Part shown: positions 21,082 through 33,164 of the stretch, one piece after another | Numbering within the stretch: position 1 is the stretch's first letter | Layout of the letters: each line of letters opens with the position of its first letter | Assembly: GCF_030272615.1 (NCBI RefSeq) | Contig: NC_081408.1 | Location: 342,451,793 to 342,515,792, forward strand | DNA from: Cryptomeria japonica | Taxonomy: Eukaryota; Streptophyta; Pinopsida; Cupressales; Cupressaceae | Direction of reading: 5' to 3' | Length of the DNA stretch: 64,000 nucleotides | Translations under genes and position numbers: made by a program | The notes under the pieces: model-generated | The model's database searches: none | What the model saw: only the letters and a program-made list of their open reading frames with translations | Told to the model about the DNA's origin: nothing

Positions 21082-22560
21082 TTAAAACAAAAAAGGAAAC
21101 AACTGTTGCATTTCCATAGTATCTTCCCACGTGGCATTCTTTTCATCATATTGGTTCCATTGTACTTTGCATTGATCAACCTCTCTATAGTGCAATTGGC
21201 ACTAGCGCCTCTCCAAGATTTTGAATGGCTCTATCATTATTCCTCCCATTTCTTGGACCTGTAAAGAATCCCAATTCAAAATATGTTTCTTATCAGATAC
21301 ATACTTTTTAAGAAGAGATACATGGAAGACATCATGGATTCGGCTCAACTGGGGAGGTAAGGCCAACCGGTATGCAACTGGATTAATCCTTTCCAATATT
21401 TCAAAAGGTCCAACATAACGAGGTGCAAGCTTGGTCTTTTTCCCAAACCTTATGGAACTCTTGTGTGGCCTAACTCTTAGGAAGACTTTCTCTCCCACAT
21501 CAAACTCCCTTGGTGTCTTGTTTTTGTCTGCATAACTTTTCTACCTATCTGAGGCTTCCTTCAACCTTTGCCTAATTTCCTTAGTTTCCTTTCCATCTCC
21601 TTCAACATATCTGGTCCAACAATTATTCTATCTTCAAGACTATCCCAACTCAAAGGTGTTCGACATGGTCTACCATACAATGCTTTGAAAGGTGTCATTC
21701 CCAAAGATGTTTGATATGTATTATTGTAAGAAAACTCGACCAGAGGTAGGTAATCTTCCCATCTCTTCTGTTGGTCCATGCAGTACATGCGAAGTAGGTC
21801 TTCCAAAATCTAATTTGTCCTTTCTGTTTGGCCGTCGGTTTCAGGATGGTATGCAGTGCTGAAATTTACTTGAGTTCCCAGAGTTGTTTGAAGAGTTGTG
21901 CAAAACCTTGAAGTGAATCTAGCATCTCTATCTGATATGATTTTCTCTGGTATTCCATGCAACCTAAATATTTCCTTAACAAAGTGCCTAGCCAAGGTAG
22001 GTGCATCATCCGTCAGATTCCCCAGCATAAAGTGTGCCACCTTAGTGAGTTTGTCAATTACCACCATTATTGTATCATGCCTAGAAGGTGACATGGGCAA
22101 CCCTTGCACAAAATCCATGCTAATAACTTGCCACTTGTATTGAGGTACATCATTTAACTGTAATAATCCAGCTGGATGCCTATGTTCTGCCTTTACTCTT
22201 TGGCACTCCAAACATTTAGCCACATACTTGACTATGTCATTCTTCATCCCTTGCCAAAAGTATAGCTTCTTTAGGTTTGCATAAAGTTTGTTAACTCCTG
22301 GGTTCCCTGAGTAAGGGGCATGATGAGCCTTCGACAAGACTACTTTCCTTAAGTCTCCTGAATTACGAATATAGATTCTATTATTGTATCTGAGCAACCC
22401 ATCTTCATCTAATGTATACCCTTCAACCTTAGGATCAGTTGGATCGTATTCTAAAGTTAATTTGACTTGCTCATACCATGGGTCATGTCCCTTCTCATCC
22501 ATTACTTGCCTTTTGAAAGAAGTTTTGAATGTTGCTATAGTCATCAAGTGTCTCCTCCTA
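21082..22560 (-). pseudogene. Integrase and chromodomain of T2 (broken)
   Basis: Zinc region (CLECQRVKAEH), first Asp in SMDFVQGLP, second Asp in SDRDARFTS, and a third motif TDGQTERTN with the expected Glu, unlike T1. A break near 21808 (stop after RTN, where the sister copy has a Gln) and a frameshift near 21570 interrupt it. The GPF/Y-type module spans 21250-21498. A TAG after ILERR (just below 21204) splits the chromodomain, whose remainder (KVQWNQYDEKNATWED) is readable in the same frame down to a TAA at 21082. Confidence 0.85.
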
Positions 22561-24097
22561 CTTAAAGCATCTGCCACCCTATTTTCCTTCCCCTTAATAT
22601 ATTCAATTTCAAAATCGTATTCACTTAGAAACTCTAACCACCTTCTTTGTCTAGCATTTAAGTGGGGTTGGGTGAAGATGTACTTTAGTCCTTGGTTATC
22701 TGACTTTAACTCAAAGGGCTTCCCTAGCAAGAAGTGTCTCCATTTATGTAGGGCATGCACAATCGCTGCTAACTCTAAGTTGTGGGGTGCATAATTGACT
22801 TCATGAGTCTTTAGCTTCCTGGATTCGTAAGCTACTACCCCTTCATCTTGGACAAGTACTCCTCCTAAACCTTTGATAGAAGCGTCAGTTACGACTGTGA
22901 TGTACTTTTAGAATGGGTATTGAAGTTAGTTTTCCCTTCAAAATTTGGAATGCCTTATCACTTTGTTATGTCCACACAAACCTTTTACCCTTCCTTTGTA
23001 ATGAGGTGATGGGGTTTGCTATATTAGAGAATCCTTCCACAAACCTCCTATAGTATCCTGCTAGCCCCATAAAGCTTCTTACCTCTAAAATGTTTTTAGG
23101 GATCAGCCATTCTACTATTGCCTTTATCTTATCTGGATCAACTTCTATTCCTTCCTTTGATATTATATGCCCAAGGTAGTGAATCTTTTCCTCGAAGAAG
23201 GCACATTTTGATAGTTTCCCATATAACTTATGTTCCCTCAACCTTTGTAAAACAATTTGTAGGTGTACTAAATGTTCCTCCTCATTCCTAAAGTAAATCA
23301 ATATGTCATCCAGAAATACCAAAACAAATTTGTCCAAGTAGTCATGGAGCACACTATTCATTAGGTTCATAAATGCAGCTGGGGCATTGGTTACACCAAA
23401 AGGAACTACTGTGAATTCATAATGCCCATATCTAGTCCTAAAAGTTGTCTTCGGAATGTCCTCCTCCTTAATTTTGAGTTGATGATATCCTGAATCGGAG
23501 GTCTATCTTCGAGAAAACTGCTGCTCCTTTCATTTGGTCAAAAAGATCCTCTATTCGAGGTAAGGGATACCTATTCTTTATTGTGACCTTGTTCAACATC
23601 CTATAGTCGATGCATAGTCTTAAGGCTCCATCATTCTTCTTAATGAATAAGACTGGCGCTCCCCATGGTGATACACTTGGCCTTATTAACCCCTTAGCTA
23701 AGAGTTCCTCTAGTTGCTTTTTGAGCTCTTGTAATTCAGTTGTGTTCATTTGGTAAGGTGCCCTTGATACTAGTTCAGCTCCCGGTAGTACGTTGATAGA
23801 AAAGTCAAACTTCCTTTTAGGGGGTAAGCCAGGTAATTCTTCTGGAAATACATCCTTGAATTCTTTTAAGAAAGGAGTATTTTCAAAGGTTGGGGTATTT
23901 TCCTCTTTTCCTTCATCAATTTCAACCATATAGATTAGGCCTCCTCTTCTTCTTTCCTTCTTTAATTGCATGGCTGATATGGTTTCTATATTAATGGGAT
24001 TAAACTTTCCTTGCATTTTGACCCTTTTCCCCCCATCATCCAAGCATTCAACAACTTTGTTATAGCAATCTACATTAGCTTGATATCTGTTAACCAA
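22561..24097 (-). pseudogene. Reverse transcriptase and RNase H of T2 (broken)
   Basis: RT blocks in order: [45 protein letters not shown], then a frameshift near 23500, [10 protein letters not shown] and the catalytic FLDDILIY near 23310-23290. A further break at 22930-22970 removes the frame at the start of RNase H. The remainder (YESRKL, KSDNQGLKYIF) resumes at ~22830-22680 and leads directly into the RNase H/integrase linker KGKENRVADALS. Confidence 0.85.
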
Positions 24098-24369
24098 CTC
24101 ATTCCAATAATTACATCATATAATCCTAGGGGTGCCACATAGATATCTACCCTTGTTTCAAACTTAAGAAATTGTACCCTTGCCCTCAGCAAACACTTAG
24201 TTACTTCCCTAGTTGCCTCATCCCCATATTGAACCATCCATGATGACTCCATTTGATTAAATTTTAATGCATATTTGTTTATTAATTCAGGTGAGATGAA
24301 ACATTCAGATGACCCAGTGTCAATTAGAATTGAAATTGGTTGTTCAAATAGTGTACCTGTAGTTTCCAC
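24070..24369 (-). pseudogene. Aspartic protease domain of T2
   Basis: METTGTLFEQP, active-site motif ILIDTGSSECFI, and the second-half motif [10 protein letters not shown]. It keeps the expected Asp-Thr-Gly triad. A frameshift at its end (near 24080) separates it from RT. Confidence 0.82.
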
Positions 24370-24409
24370 AAGGACATTCTGGAATCTTGCTCTTCGGTTC
24401 CTAACTGCT

Positions 24410-25652
24410 GCATGAATCCTTTGTTGGGGCCCTTGTTGTGGTTGATTGGCCCTAACCTAACCTTGCATCCTGGGACACTCTCTATCAAAATGGTTTCCCC
24501 CACACATAAAGCATCCACCTGGAGGACCCCTCCTGCCCTGATTCCTAGGGGGATCATTCCTTGTTTTGTTGGCCCTGAGTGGATAAGTTATCTTGTTCTG
24601 CTAGTTATTCCTATTATAGTTGTCTTTGTTATTATTGCCCCTATTATTATTATCATTTCCATTCCTCTTATATTGATTAGGGGGTGGCCTTCTTTCGGAA
24701 GAATTATTCCTTTGACCTTTATTGAAGTTAGTGTTCCCCTTGAATTCCTGCTTCCTTTTAAAAGAGTGGTTCCCATTATAGTTTTGCCCTGCTAGTGTTT
24801 GAATATTTCTCTCTTGCCTTAGGGACTTTTCAAGTACTTCGTTCATGTTTTTGGGTCCATGCCTGTCAACCTCTTCCCCTATGTTGGTATTTAGTCCCAA
24901 AATGAACTTCCTCGCTTGGCCTTCTTCATCTTTCTGGTACATAGGTACATACTTAAGCAATTTGGTGAACTTATCCCAATATTGTTGGACTGATAGGGGC
25001 CCTTGACGTAGATTATGAAATTTTGCATCTTCTCATCAAAGAACAATTGAGGGAGCCACCTTTTTTGGAAGTGATGAACAAATTGATCCCATGTGATCGT
25101 ATCCCTGTTATACCCATTTTGCTCCTTGGTGTTGGTCCACCAACTAGCTCTCTCCCCTGTGAGTTGATAGGAACCCCATAAGGCCTTGGTTGTTTTGCTA
25201 AAATCTCTTAGTTCAAAGTACTTTTCCATTTCATTTAACCAATTCTCAGCTCCTTCACCAATTTGCCTCCCATCGAACTTAGGAGGGGTGATTTTCTTTA
25301 AATCCTTAGAGAGTTCCAATATGTTATTTTCTCTTCTATTACCAATCATATTCCCTTGATTGCTACCAAGGTTTCCATTTTCAGTTCCACTTAGATTTTC
25401 AATGTCATTCTACCTTGCCCTAAGGTCTTGCATTGATTGTTCCAAGAAGTTGATTTTATCCCTTTGCTCGGCCTTGACCCCATCTTCATTATTTCCTGGG
25501 TTATGTTGATCCCCTTCATGGTCTTTCTCATGGTTTTCTTCATGGTTTTCTTCATGATTTTCCTCATGGTTAGCTTCCCTTTGTCTCCTAGTGGTAGTAC
25601 ATCTTCCATTACCCCTTCCTCTTCCTCTTCCTCTTCCTCTTCCTCTAGCCAT
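24410..25652 (-). pseudogene. gag of T2 (broken)
   Basis: Starts MARGRGRGRGRGRG at 25652, with a TAG after LRAR at the same position as in T1. The gag domain runs 25349-24890 (KFDGRQIGEG, SYQLTGERASWW, LFFDEKM). A one-base shift near 25010 leads to the C-terminal part (YVPMYQKDEEGQARKF). The zinc knuckle CFMCGGNHFDRECP is at ~24515-24470, followed by a TAG. Zinc knuckle and protease share one frame here, which indicates a single gag-pol ORF in the ancestor. Confidence 0.85.
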
Positions 25653-25786
25653 TCTAGGGTTTTACCTGAAAATTAAATTATGTAGTTAGTTCTCGATTTA
25701 AGATTTTAAAATTTAATTTCTACCATTTCAAAACATTCCCTTGGTTCTGTAAATTGAAGTGAGCATAAGGCCTAGATTTGAAACTT

Positions 25787-25799
25787 GGCTCTAATACCA
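25787..25799 (-). other. Primer binding site of T2
   Basis: On the element strand TGGTATTAGAGCC, one change from the initiator-Met PBS of T1. Confidence 0.88.
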
Positions 25800-25801
25800 C
25801 A

Positions 25802-27250
25802 TGTAATAATCCACCTTACTTAACCCAACAAAATTTGACCACTTTTTTTTTTTTGATTACTTTAATCATTTGTGTTTGATTCAATTGCATACTCTGGGCA
25901 TCCATCCATTTGGATTAGGCATTCATCCATCCGGGATGAGCATCTAACCATGCGGGTTAGACATATGTCCATACAGGACATAAGATTTCATCTATCCAGT
26001 ACAGGATAGGCATCTACCCATACGGGGTAGGCATCTACCCATACGGGGTAGGCATCTATCCAATTGGGATAGGAGGTGCTCTGACCAAAGACTTAGACTC
26101 ATCGGGACCATTCGGGTCCTGACCCACTCACTAAGTACTACACTCTTCTAATATGAGTGCACCGAGGTCACCATCCTTAGGAGTAATTAAAAATAACATA
26201 ATACAAGCTTGAATTCTACCTCGGAATTTGGCTTAAAGCCTCGGGAGTCAAGCGAATCCATACGAGATTCCTTCCGAGTATGCATTGAATTACTTTTTTC
26301 CTTTTATTATACTTATCTTTCAAATTAGGATTCTACTCAATCCTTCTTCTTACCAAAACCTAGACCCCATCCACGAATGCATGAGTACTAGGGACATCTC
26401 TGTCCCAAGACTGCCTACATACCCGTTTCGGCATGGGATCAAGGCGTAAAGTATGTAGTTCTATTTTCTACTCTATGGTTTGATGTAAACTGATTAGTGG
26501 GTACGCAACCCTTTCTAGGGTCAATGTCCCAAATAGTTTCTCTGTGGTTGCTACCCACGATGGTAGGGCTTAAGTGAAGGCTCAAGATGGCCTATTGCTT
26601 GTGGCCTAAAAATAACTAGATCCTAATTCTTATCATGAACGTCACCCTTGACCAAATTGTAAATCACCAATATCCCTTCAAGATAAAAGAAGAGAACCTG
26701 GCTTATCGAAGCTTGATGTTGAATCCTCTAGCTATCCTTTTTTATCCTTCCTTGCAACTTGAGAGAAATCTTCAAGAACAACTTAGCAATCCTACAACGA
26801 AAATGAGACTACCAAAGAAGATCCTACTAACAACAAGGAAACTTGAAAAAATTTCTTCAACACATAATCAACACTCCCTTATGAAAACTTGCATACAATA
26901 TATAAGAAAAATCTCTTAATTCCACTGTCTAGAGAAATTAATTAAGAGTGGGATTCTTTTCCAATATTGGACTCATGCAAATTGATTAAAAACCTAGTGG
27001 GGGAGTTACATGCAAGGCATTGAAGATTCCTCTAGAAGCTTCTAATTCCTCCTACAACATGTGCCTTAATTGGGAGTGGGAAAATAAATAAAAATAAAGA
27101 TAATGTCTTTTGAATTATATTCTCCAAGTGTGTGTGTGTGTGTGTCCATTTTTATTCTTTTATAATATTTATTCAATCATTTTCAATAACCCAACCAAAA
27201 ATATAATAGAATTGTATCAAATCAAAAAGTGATAAAGGAGGGTTGTGACA
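25802..27250 (-). mobile_element. 5' LTR of T2 with large internal deletion (1.45 kb)
   Basis: Both ends match the 3' LTR (TGTAATAATCC... and ...GGTTGTGACA on the plus strand), but the middle (about 18130-20440 of the 3' LTR) is absent. The junction is near 26690, in an A-rich stretch. T1 also carries the missing part, so this is a loss here and not a gain in the 3' LTR. Confidence 0.9.
25900..26073 (-). repeat. Mini-hairpin array, T2 5' LTR (8 units)
   Basis: Same array as in the other LTRs. The unit CTACCC/GGGTAG with loop ATACG occurs twice in a row at ~26014-26051; the 3' LTR has it once. Confidence 0.85.
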
Positions 27251-27255
27251 TTTTG
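27251..27255. repeat. Right target-site duplication of T2 (TTTTG)
   Basis: Matches 17276-17280. Confidence 0.85.
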
Positions 27256-27582
27256 AAGGGGACCCTGAAACCCTTTACAAAGGAGATTCTAAAAGAATTA
27301 GAATCGGAAAAACTCAAAAGAGAAGTTGTCTAAAAGATGAAGTGTTAGATAAATAGACAACCAAAAGACAAGAGGCTCCCATAGCCAAAAACAAGAACCA
27401 ACAGTCAACCAAAAGCCAGCCCATCAAGAATTACCTTTAACTTTGCTCTTGTGTGAACAAAGAGTCATATCAAAAGAGGGTGAATTACCTTTAACTTTTC
27501 TCTTTTGGAAAATTTGTTAACCAACACGACGCGAGAGAGAACAATCTATGGCCAAGTGACTAGTAGAGAAGTAAAGACAAAA
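27256..27582. other. Unassigned sequence next to the LINE fragment
   Basis: No long frame. On the minus strand it lies downstream of the LINE ORF1 fragment and may be decayed continuation of it. Confidence 0.4.
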
Positions 27583-27864
27583 TCAAAAGCGGAGGCCCTC
27601 ATAATCCAATGATTGGGTCCATGGCCTATCCCCAACCATGAGAACCACATCTCTGGGAAGGGGTATGGAGATGTCAATATCAATCAGGATCCATGCAAAA
27701 TTAGAAAGACTCATGGAAGAGGTGGTATCATCAACCTTCAAGAAGTGACCAATAGAATTGCCAAAGGCCTCGAAATAATAGTTCTCCCAAAAATGAAGGG
27801 GAAGATTGGGGAGATGAACCCATATCAAACACACATTAAGTGGTTCAATAATAGGGTTATCCAT
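27583..27864 (-). pseudogene. LINE ORF1 fragment, DUF4283-like
   Basis: 93 codons. The pattern IWVHLPNLPLHFWENYYFEA, then GNSIGHFLKVDDTT, then a segment with ILIDIDISIPLP resembles the DUF4283 region found in ORF1 proteins of plant L1-type LINEs (WVRLPxLPLEFW...IGxxLGxFLKxD). Only this domain is open. Upstream on the same strand (27865-27960) a ~50-bp segment is duplicated. It has no start or partner domains, so it is a fossil. The family call rests on motif memory only. Confidence 0.6.
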
Positions 27865-28500
27865 TCTTCATACCGGACGCACATTAAGTAGTTTAGTAAG
27901 AGGGTTTCTATTCTTCATACCAAACGCACATATGAGATGTTATCCATTCTTCATGTTGTTGATAAATAGAGACATATCTTGTGGGAAGACAATTTTATAT
28001 CAAAATAGATCATAAAATGGTCTCTTGAATAGAAACATGTGTCACAAAATGTTAGGTTATGATTATGAAATTATCTACAAAAGGGGAAGGAGAATGTAGT
28101 GGAATATACTCTATCTTAAAAATTAAGAGACTAGGAGACATGTGAGTTATTCATATCGTCTCTAGATTAGGTTCAAAGAAGCCAACAAGAATGGTAGTGG
28201 GATGCACAAATTCAACATCTTATTCATCAACTAGTAATTGATTCCATAATTAAACCCAAATAGCCTCGAGATGGCAAATACTTATGTTGCAAAGTTGAAC
28301 TGTTATTTGTACCAATTATTCTCTTTGAGCCCATAATAGATACTTATGTTGAAAATTTGAACAAGAAGGTTAGTGTTGTCCTAGTTTACAATTATGAGAT
28401 TATAATGATCAATTTTATTATTTAGTTAATATTACATCATCTATATTTATCCTACATGCATCACAACAAGTTGAAATAATTTAATGAGTTCATATTAAGT
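27865..28500. other. Unassigned AT-rich sequence
   Basis: Contains the tandem ~50-bp duplication at ~27850-27950 (GTATGAAGAAT... on the minus strand). Nothing else is recognisable. Confidence 0.4.
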
Positions 28501-28511
28501 AATGATTTAAC
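28501..28511. repeat. Left SINE target-site duplication
   Basis: AATGATTTAAC, repeated at 28928-28938. Confidence 0.88.
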
Positions 28512-28927
28512 TCGGGGTTCACCCCATAGCGCAGCGGTAGTGTTGCGAGCCTCCCCCAATGGAGGTCGTGAGTTCAATGCACGGGGCTTGGCCCCTCTCC
28601 GCCCTCGCCGTCCATTTGTCTCTCGCTGAATCGGTCTGTTGACTTGGCCAGAGAGTTTGACTTGGTCGCAGAGGTTATTCGCTGTTGGTGCACACCGAGG
28701 AGTGAGTGAATGATAAATTTGGAGCGTGCTCTTGGTCCCCCCCGATGCTAGTTGGTCGATTATTCTCCGTTCATTGGCTAGGAAATTAACAGATGTGCTC
28801 TCAAGCTGTGTAGGGTGCTTCAAAGAGGATGCCTTGACCCTCGATTCGAAGATGAGGTCCTCCTTGTGATCTCACTAGTTCATAGCTCCAGTCAAAAAGT
28901 GTTTGATCTTTAAAAAAAAAAAAAAGC
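28512..28927 (+). mobile_element. tRNA-derived SINE with target duplication
   Basis: The head contains an A-box-like TAGCGCAGCGG (28527-28537) and a B-box-like GTTCAATGC (28572-28580). CCCC/GGGG can form an acceptor-type stem and CCTCC/GGAGG an anticodon-type stem. The body is GC-richer than its surroundings. It ends in an A13 run (28913-28925) plus GC. AATGATTTAAC at 28501-28511 is repeated exactly at 28928-28938. The unit is ~416 bp, longer than many plant SINEs. The SINE family was not identified. Confidence 0.88.
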
Positions 28928-28938
28928 AATGATTTAAC
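28928..28938. repeat. Right SINE target-site duplication
   Basis: AATGATTTAAC directly after the A-rich tail. Confidence 0.88.
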
Positions 28939-29399
28939 CCACATTAGTTCTACCTCATACGTCACTCTTTGTGAGGCCGTTATATCAATGTAATAAAAAA
29001 AATTAGTATCTTAGAAGCATATTTTGTAAGAGATATTTTCTCTCAAGTAGGTTGTCTCTTGAAGAGGTGAGTGATATGTGTTCACTATTTATCAATATAA
29101 TTATATTTGAATCTATTTTTAAGCACTATATTCTCATGATATTGCTATCAAGATTTAACGATGTAGTTTTTGAGTCAAACTCATTGACCTATGTTTCATG
29201 AGCAGTGGTTCACAAGAACCCATTTGTCATGAGATCGAATGGTCCACTTAGCACTCATTGTATCTAGGTGATTCTCACAGAGGTGAATCATTGGGCCTTC
29301 CCAAGAGTTCACCCATCCCAATACTACTCCAACTCAAGCATGCTTAACCACAAAGTTTCCTCCAATTTTAAACCCACTTTAGCTTGCAAACCCTATTTG
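28939..29399. other. Unassigned sequence
   Basis: AT-rich, no convincing frame. May be decayed continuation of the gag-bearing element to its right. Confidence 0.4.
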
Positions 29400-30290
29400 C
29401 AAAACCTTCAACAAGTATTGTGCCTTATGAACCATTCATTATAGAGCCCCTTTAGTTCATAAATTGATGAGTAGGAGATATTTTCCATAGCAAGTCAAAT
29501 TTTGATAATATTTTGCATATGACATCCTAATATTTATCTTGAATTGAAATTTTCAACTCATCAACATACGTAGAGATTTTCTCATTAAAGTTATTTGTGT
29601 GGTCAATGGAAGTTTTAATTCTATAAAAATCCTCATATTATTTTAAGGATGTCTACTTTTGGCATAGATTTTGGATCGTCTTGAATTAATCCTTTGTGTA
29701 GTTATGTGGAATAAACTTCACTTGAGCTTCTTGACCATTCATTTATATACTACAATCATCCTCTTGTCTTTCTTAATGCATTCATTTTGCACAAAGTCTG
29801 ACCACAATTCCACATGTCCCTTAAACATTGTACTCACATACCTAACTCTTTAGGATTCCTTGATTGATTTGAACTAAATATTTCTCAAACAATGTTATCC
29901 AATCTATTAGCTCCTTTAGATTTGAGCTTCCTATGTAGGATGAGATAAAACCTTAATTTACATATGGCCTTCATTATGGTTCTTGTGAATCTTCTATAGT
30001 GACTTCCTCTTTAAAGTCAATTATGAATAATTCAATTGCAACATCTTTACCTCTCATCCTCACTAATTTCCTTTAAATGATCATTTCTCTTTTTTTTTAC
30101 ATTCTCTATGATGTTCATCCTTACTTGAAGGTAAACTAACATGTTAGCAAGGTTTGCCACATGTGGTGCTATGCTACTTTGGTTTCTTCCTACTACTAGT
30201 ACTCTTACAATATGACACAAACAAATGTACTTTGTTATGGATCTCACACAACTCTCACTCATGGGACTTGGTTCTAGCTTTGATGGCATA
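29400..30290 (-). pseudogene. Degenerate Ty3/gypsy gag
   Basis: Read on the minus strand with many stops. The open start (30289-30047) includes KKKRNDHLKEISEDE. The following broken frames contain LKELIDWITLFEKYLVQ, KLK-KFIPHNYTKD-like and DEFYRIKTSIDH-like segments, in the order of a retrotransposon gag domain (xELLDWIxxLEKYF ... KxKFIPxxY ... FYRLxxRxxH). A degraded initiator-Met PBS (TGCCATCAAAGC) lies at about 30277-30288, just before the first ATG. The assignment is from motif order despite heavy decay. Confidence 0.55.
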
Positions 30291-31378
30291 AACTAAAAGT
30301 GAGTCTAAATTATTGGCTAAATAGTTTTCCAAAGTTACATATAAAGAGCACAAGAATAAGGAAGAATGTCAAAGAATTAGGGAAAACAAACAATCTAATT
30401 ATTTGTAAAGAAATGCACATCCTGTGTACCACTTCATAAATTATAACGTATCAAAGTAAATAGAAAAATTTTCAACCATATTCTTATTAGTTAGGTTTGG
30501 AAGACCATTTTCATGAACGTGGGCCTAACATTGGTACCACAACATACATGCATTTTCAGAAGTCCTAGTTACATTAGTAGAATTATAAATGTGCAGGCAT
30601 CAAGCCTCAACAAAATTCCACATTATGAGTCTCTTGCTATTGTGGATTGTGAAATGTGAATGATGACACCCAAAATAATAACAATGAAAATACTAAGATC
30701 ACATTCATTCAATCAATCACTCAATAAAGCATGAAATAAATGCAATAATGAAAAATCAAACAATCAAATCTTCACAAAGACTCCATGTTGATCCATCGTT
30801 CTTTAATATACTTTTAAAGTATTGATATGTGGGTTTTTGTCACAATTAGCATAAACTAAATTGCACAATAATACCTATGAATTTTATATGATCATGAAAT
30901 CTCAAAGATTGTGAAGGAGGAATGAGATAGATGAAAGCTAATTCATAGATCTTACTTAATATTGATAAATGGTTGAAGATCAAATAGAAAATCAATGGAT
31001 GTGAATTGTTAAGAGGATATGAAAGTTAAATTTAGGAAGTGAACCGGTTGCTTAATGCAATGAATTGATTGAGAGGATGAGTTAAGTGAGTGCATGGGTT
31101 AGAAGACTAAATCGATTGAAGATTCAACAAAAAATAATTATAAGCTAAACTAGTGAAAGAGAGGTGCATGAAAAATTAAATAGGGATCAAAAAAAAAATT
31201 ACTTAATCTATGTGCTTAATTATAAAGATGGAATAATTAATAATATATTGATTTTATTTATTTTAGAAGAAAACAATGATTAATTTAATTTATTTAATTT
31301 ATTTAATTGTAGATAAATAATTAGCTAATTAAATAGTTGAAACTATTAAATATAGTGAAATTTTCTTGTTGTTCATAC
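30291..31378. other. AT-rich sequence left of element B
   Basis: Could include the decayed LTR of the gag remnant, but its borders are not visible. Ends in CATAC (31374-31378), the left target duplication of element B. Confidence 0.5.
31374..31378. repeat. Left target-site duplication of B (CATAC)
   Basis: Identical to 42738-42742. Confidence 0.88.
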
Positions 31379-32447
31379 TGTAGACACTTAAAAATAATTA
31401 TTTTTAATTCCTCGCATAATTAATTAATTAATTATGTTAATTCAAATTCCTCTCAATATTAATTAAATATAATTAATATTGGCACTATAGCATATGATTG
31501 ATTGATATAATAAATCAATCCCTTTCTTTATTCTTCTAAAAAAATCAAATCCTCACAAATCTTCCTCTTAGCTAATTAATTTCAATTAATTAGTTAACCT
31601 ACATGATTCCTACAAATCATCTTCTTAATTCATTCCTCTAGAAACTCCCTAAACTCACTTAACATTATTCTTCTAATTTTTTATTCCCTCCACTCATTCT
31701 CTCTCCTAGTCTAATCCTAATCCCACCTAACATTTCCTCCAATCCCCCTCCTAATGAATCGTTAATGGCTAATCGTCATGATTAGCCACAAAGTCAACTC
31801 TTTGCTTTTAAATACTCTTTTCCTAGGTAAATGTAAGATTTTCGAAATCTCACATTCCTCCAGGCATTCCCTCTCCCAAGGAATTTTTAATTCCTTTTTA
31901 TTCCTCCAATCCCCATGATATCCTTTTTTGGAGAATTTTTAATTCCTCCAATGCATCTTGTGGAGTGTGGAGATACGAAATGCCTTTAAGGCATATTTCT
32001 TGGTCTCTACACCCTCTCTTGGACCTTGTGTGAGCTCACAAGTAAATCTTAGCCCTTCATCTCGAATTCATCCTAGCCATCCGTTTTCCTCTCCTCTTCC
32101 TATAAAATAGGGCTCCATCCCTTCATTCAAAACATCTTGAAATCCAGTAAGCTTATGCTGCCCTTTTGAGCCCAGGAAATCATCTTGGCAACTTGATCAT
32201 CTCATCCTTATCATTTTTCAAATCCATTCCATTTGTGCACAACATTGGAGAGCCATCCACATCCAGCAATCAAAGGAGCACATCAAGTGGAGCATTATCA
32301 AGGGGCGTCTTCACTTCATCAAGCTCAATCCGAAGAAGAAGGTAAAATAGCAAGGTGAAATGGTCTTTTAAAGATATTTTAGCATTCTGCATGTTTATTT
32401 CATTATGTTTTGATCATTTGACCTTCAAATCTATTTTCCCCTCTTCA
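31379..32447 (+). mobile_element. 5' LTR of element B
   Basis: Starts TGTAGACACTT and ends CCTCTTCA. TATA-like TATAAAATAG lies at 32101-32110. The AATTAATTAATT-rich start recalls the AT palindromes of the element A LTR. Confidence 0.92.
32101..32110 (+). promoter_or_regulatory. Putative TATA box, 5' LTR of B
   Basis: TATAAAATAG, conserved in the 3' LTR at 42392-42401. Confidence 0.6.
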
Positions 32448-32466
32448 TTTTGGCACGCCCGGTAGG
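32448..32466 (+). other. Primer binding site-like motif of element B
   Basis: TTTTGGCACGCCCGGTAGG, next to the LTR end, nearly identical to 5652-5670. Confidence 0.7.
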
Positions 32467-33164
32467 ACCCACGTCCCTAAGAACTAATGGTTTTTTCTTT
32501 AGATTTTTGTGAGTTCTGAGACGTGGGTTCTAGAATAGTGCAACTGCAGAAAAAAAAAAAATCTTTTTTGCAGGTTCCAGAATAGCGGCTCTGTATTTCT
32601 GCACAACAGCTTCTTTTATGTTTTTGTTGCATTTTTTCTGTTCTTTTTTTGTTTCTGCTTCAGTTTTAGCATGATAGCTCTGCGATTAGCGTAAGCATTT
32701 TTGTGGAAATTTGAATTCCTGTTATCCGATCTATTATTTGTTTTGTTATCTGTTCTGTTTATTTATAATCTGTGTGAAAGTAGGAGAATATGCTCGTCTA
32801 TATAGACAATCAGAAATTTGGACCTTTGGCATTTTTCTATTCTATTTAGTGCGACTGTATGCTCTAACTGCAAGAAAGTGTGAAAAGAGGAGAGTGTGCT
32901 CTTGTCTATCTAGACAATCAGAAATCCAGATTTTTGGCACTTTTCTATCTGTTTAGTGCGACTGTCTGCTCTATTATTATGTCTGAAATTTGTTAGGCGC
33001 TAACAGTAGTCTGCATTTTCTTTTCATTTCGTGTTATCTGCTCTGTTTAATCATAATCTGTCTAACCACAAGAAAGTGTGAAAGTAGGAGAGTATGCTCT
33101 TGTCTATCTAGACAATCAGAAATCCAAACCTTTGGCATTTTTTTTATTCTATTTAGTGAGGTTG

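Larger units (their letters stand above)
17281..27250 (-). mobile_element. Tekay/Del-type chromovirus T2 (minus strand), complete borders
   Basis: Same family as T1, read right to left: 5' LTR 25802-27250, PBS, gag, protease, RT, RNase H, integrase, chromodomain, PPT, 3' LTR 17281-21001. It is flanked by TTTTG on both sides, so this is one insertion event. The LTRs differ greatly in length because the 5' LTR has lost about 2.3 kb internally. Several stops and frameshifts make it inactive. Confidence 0.92.
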
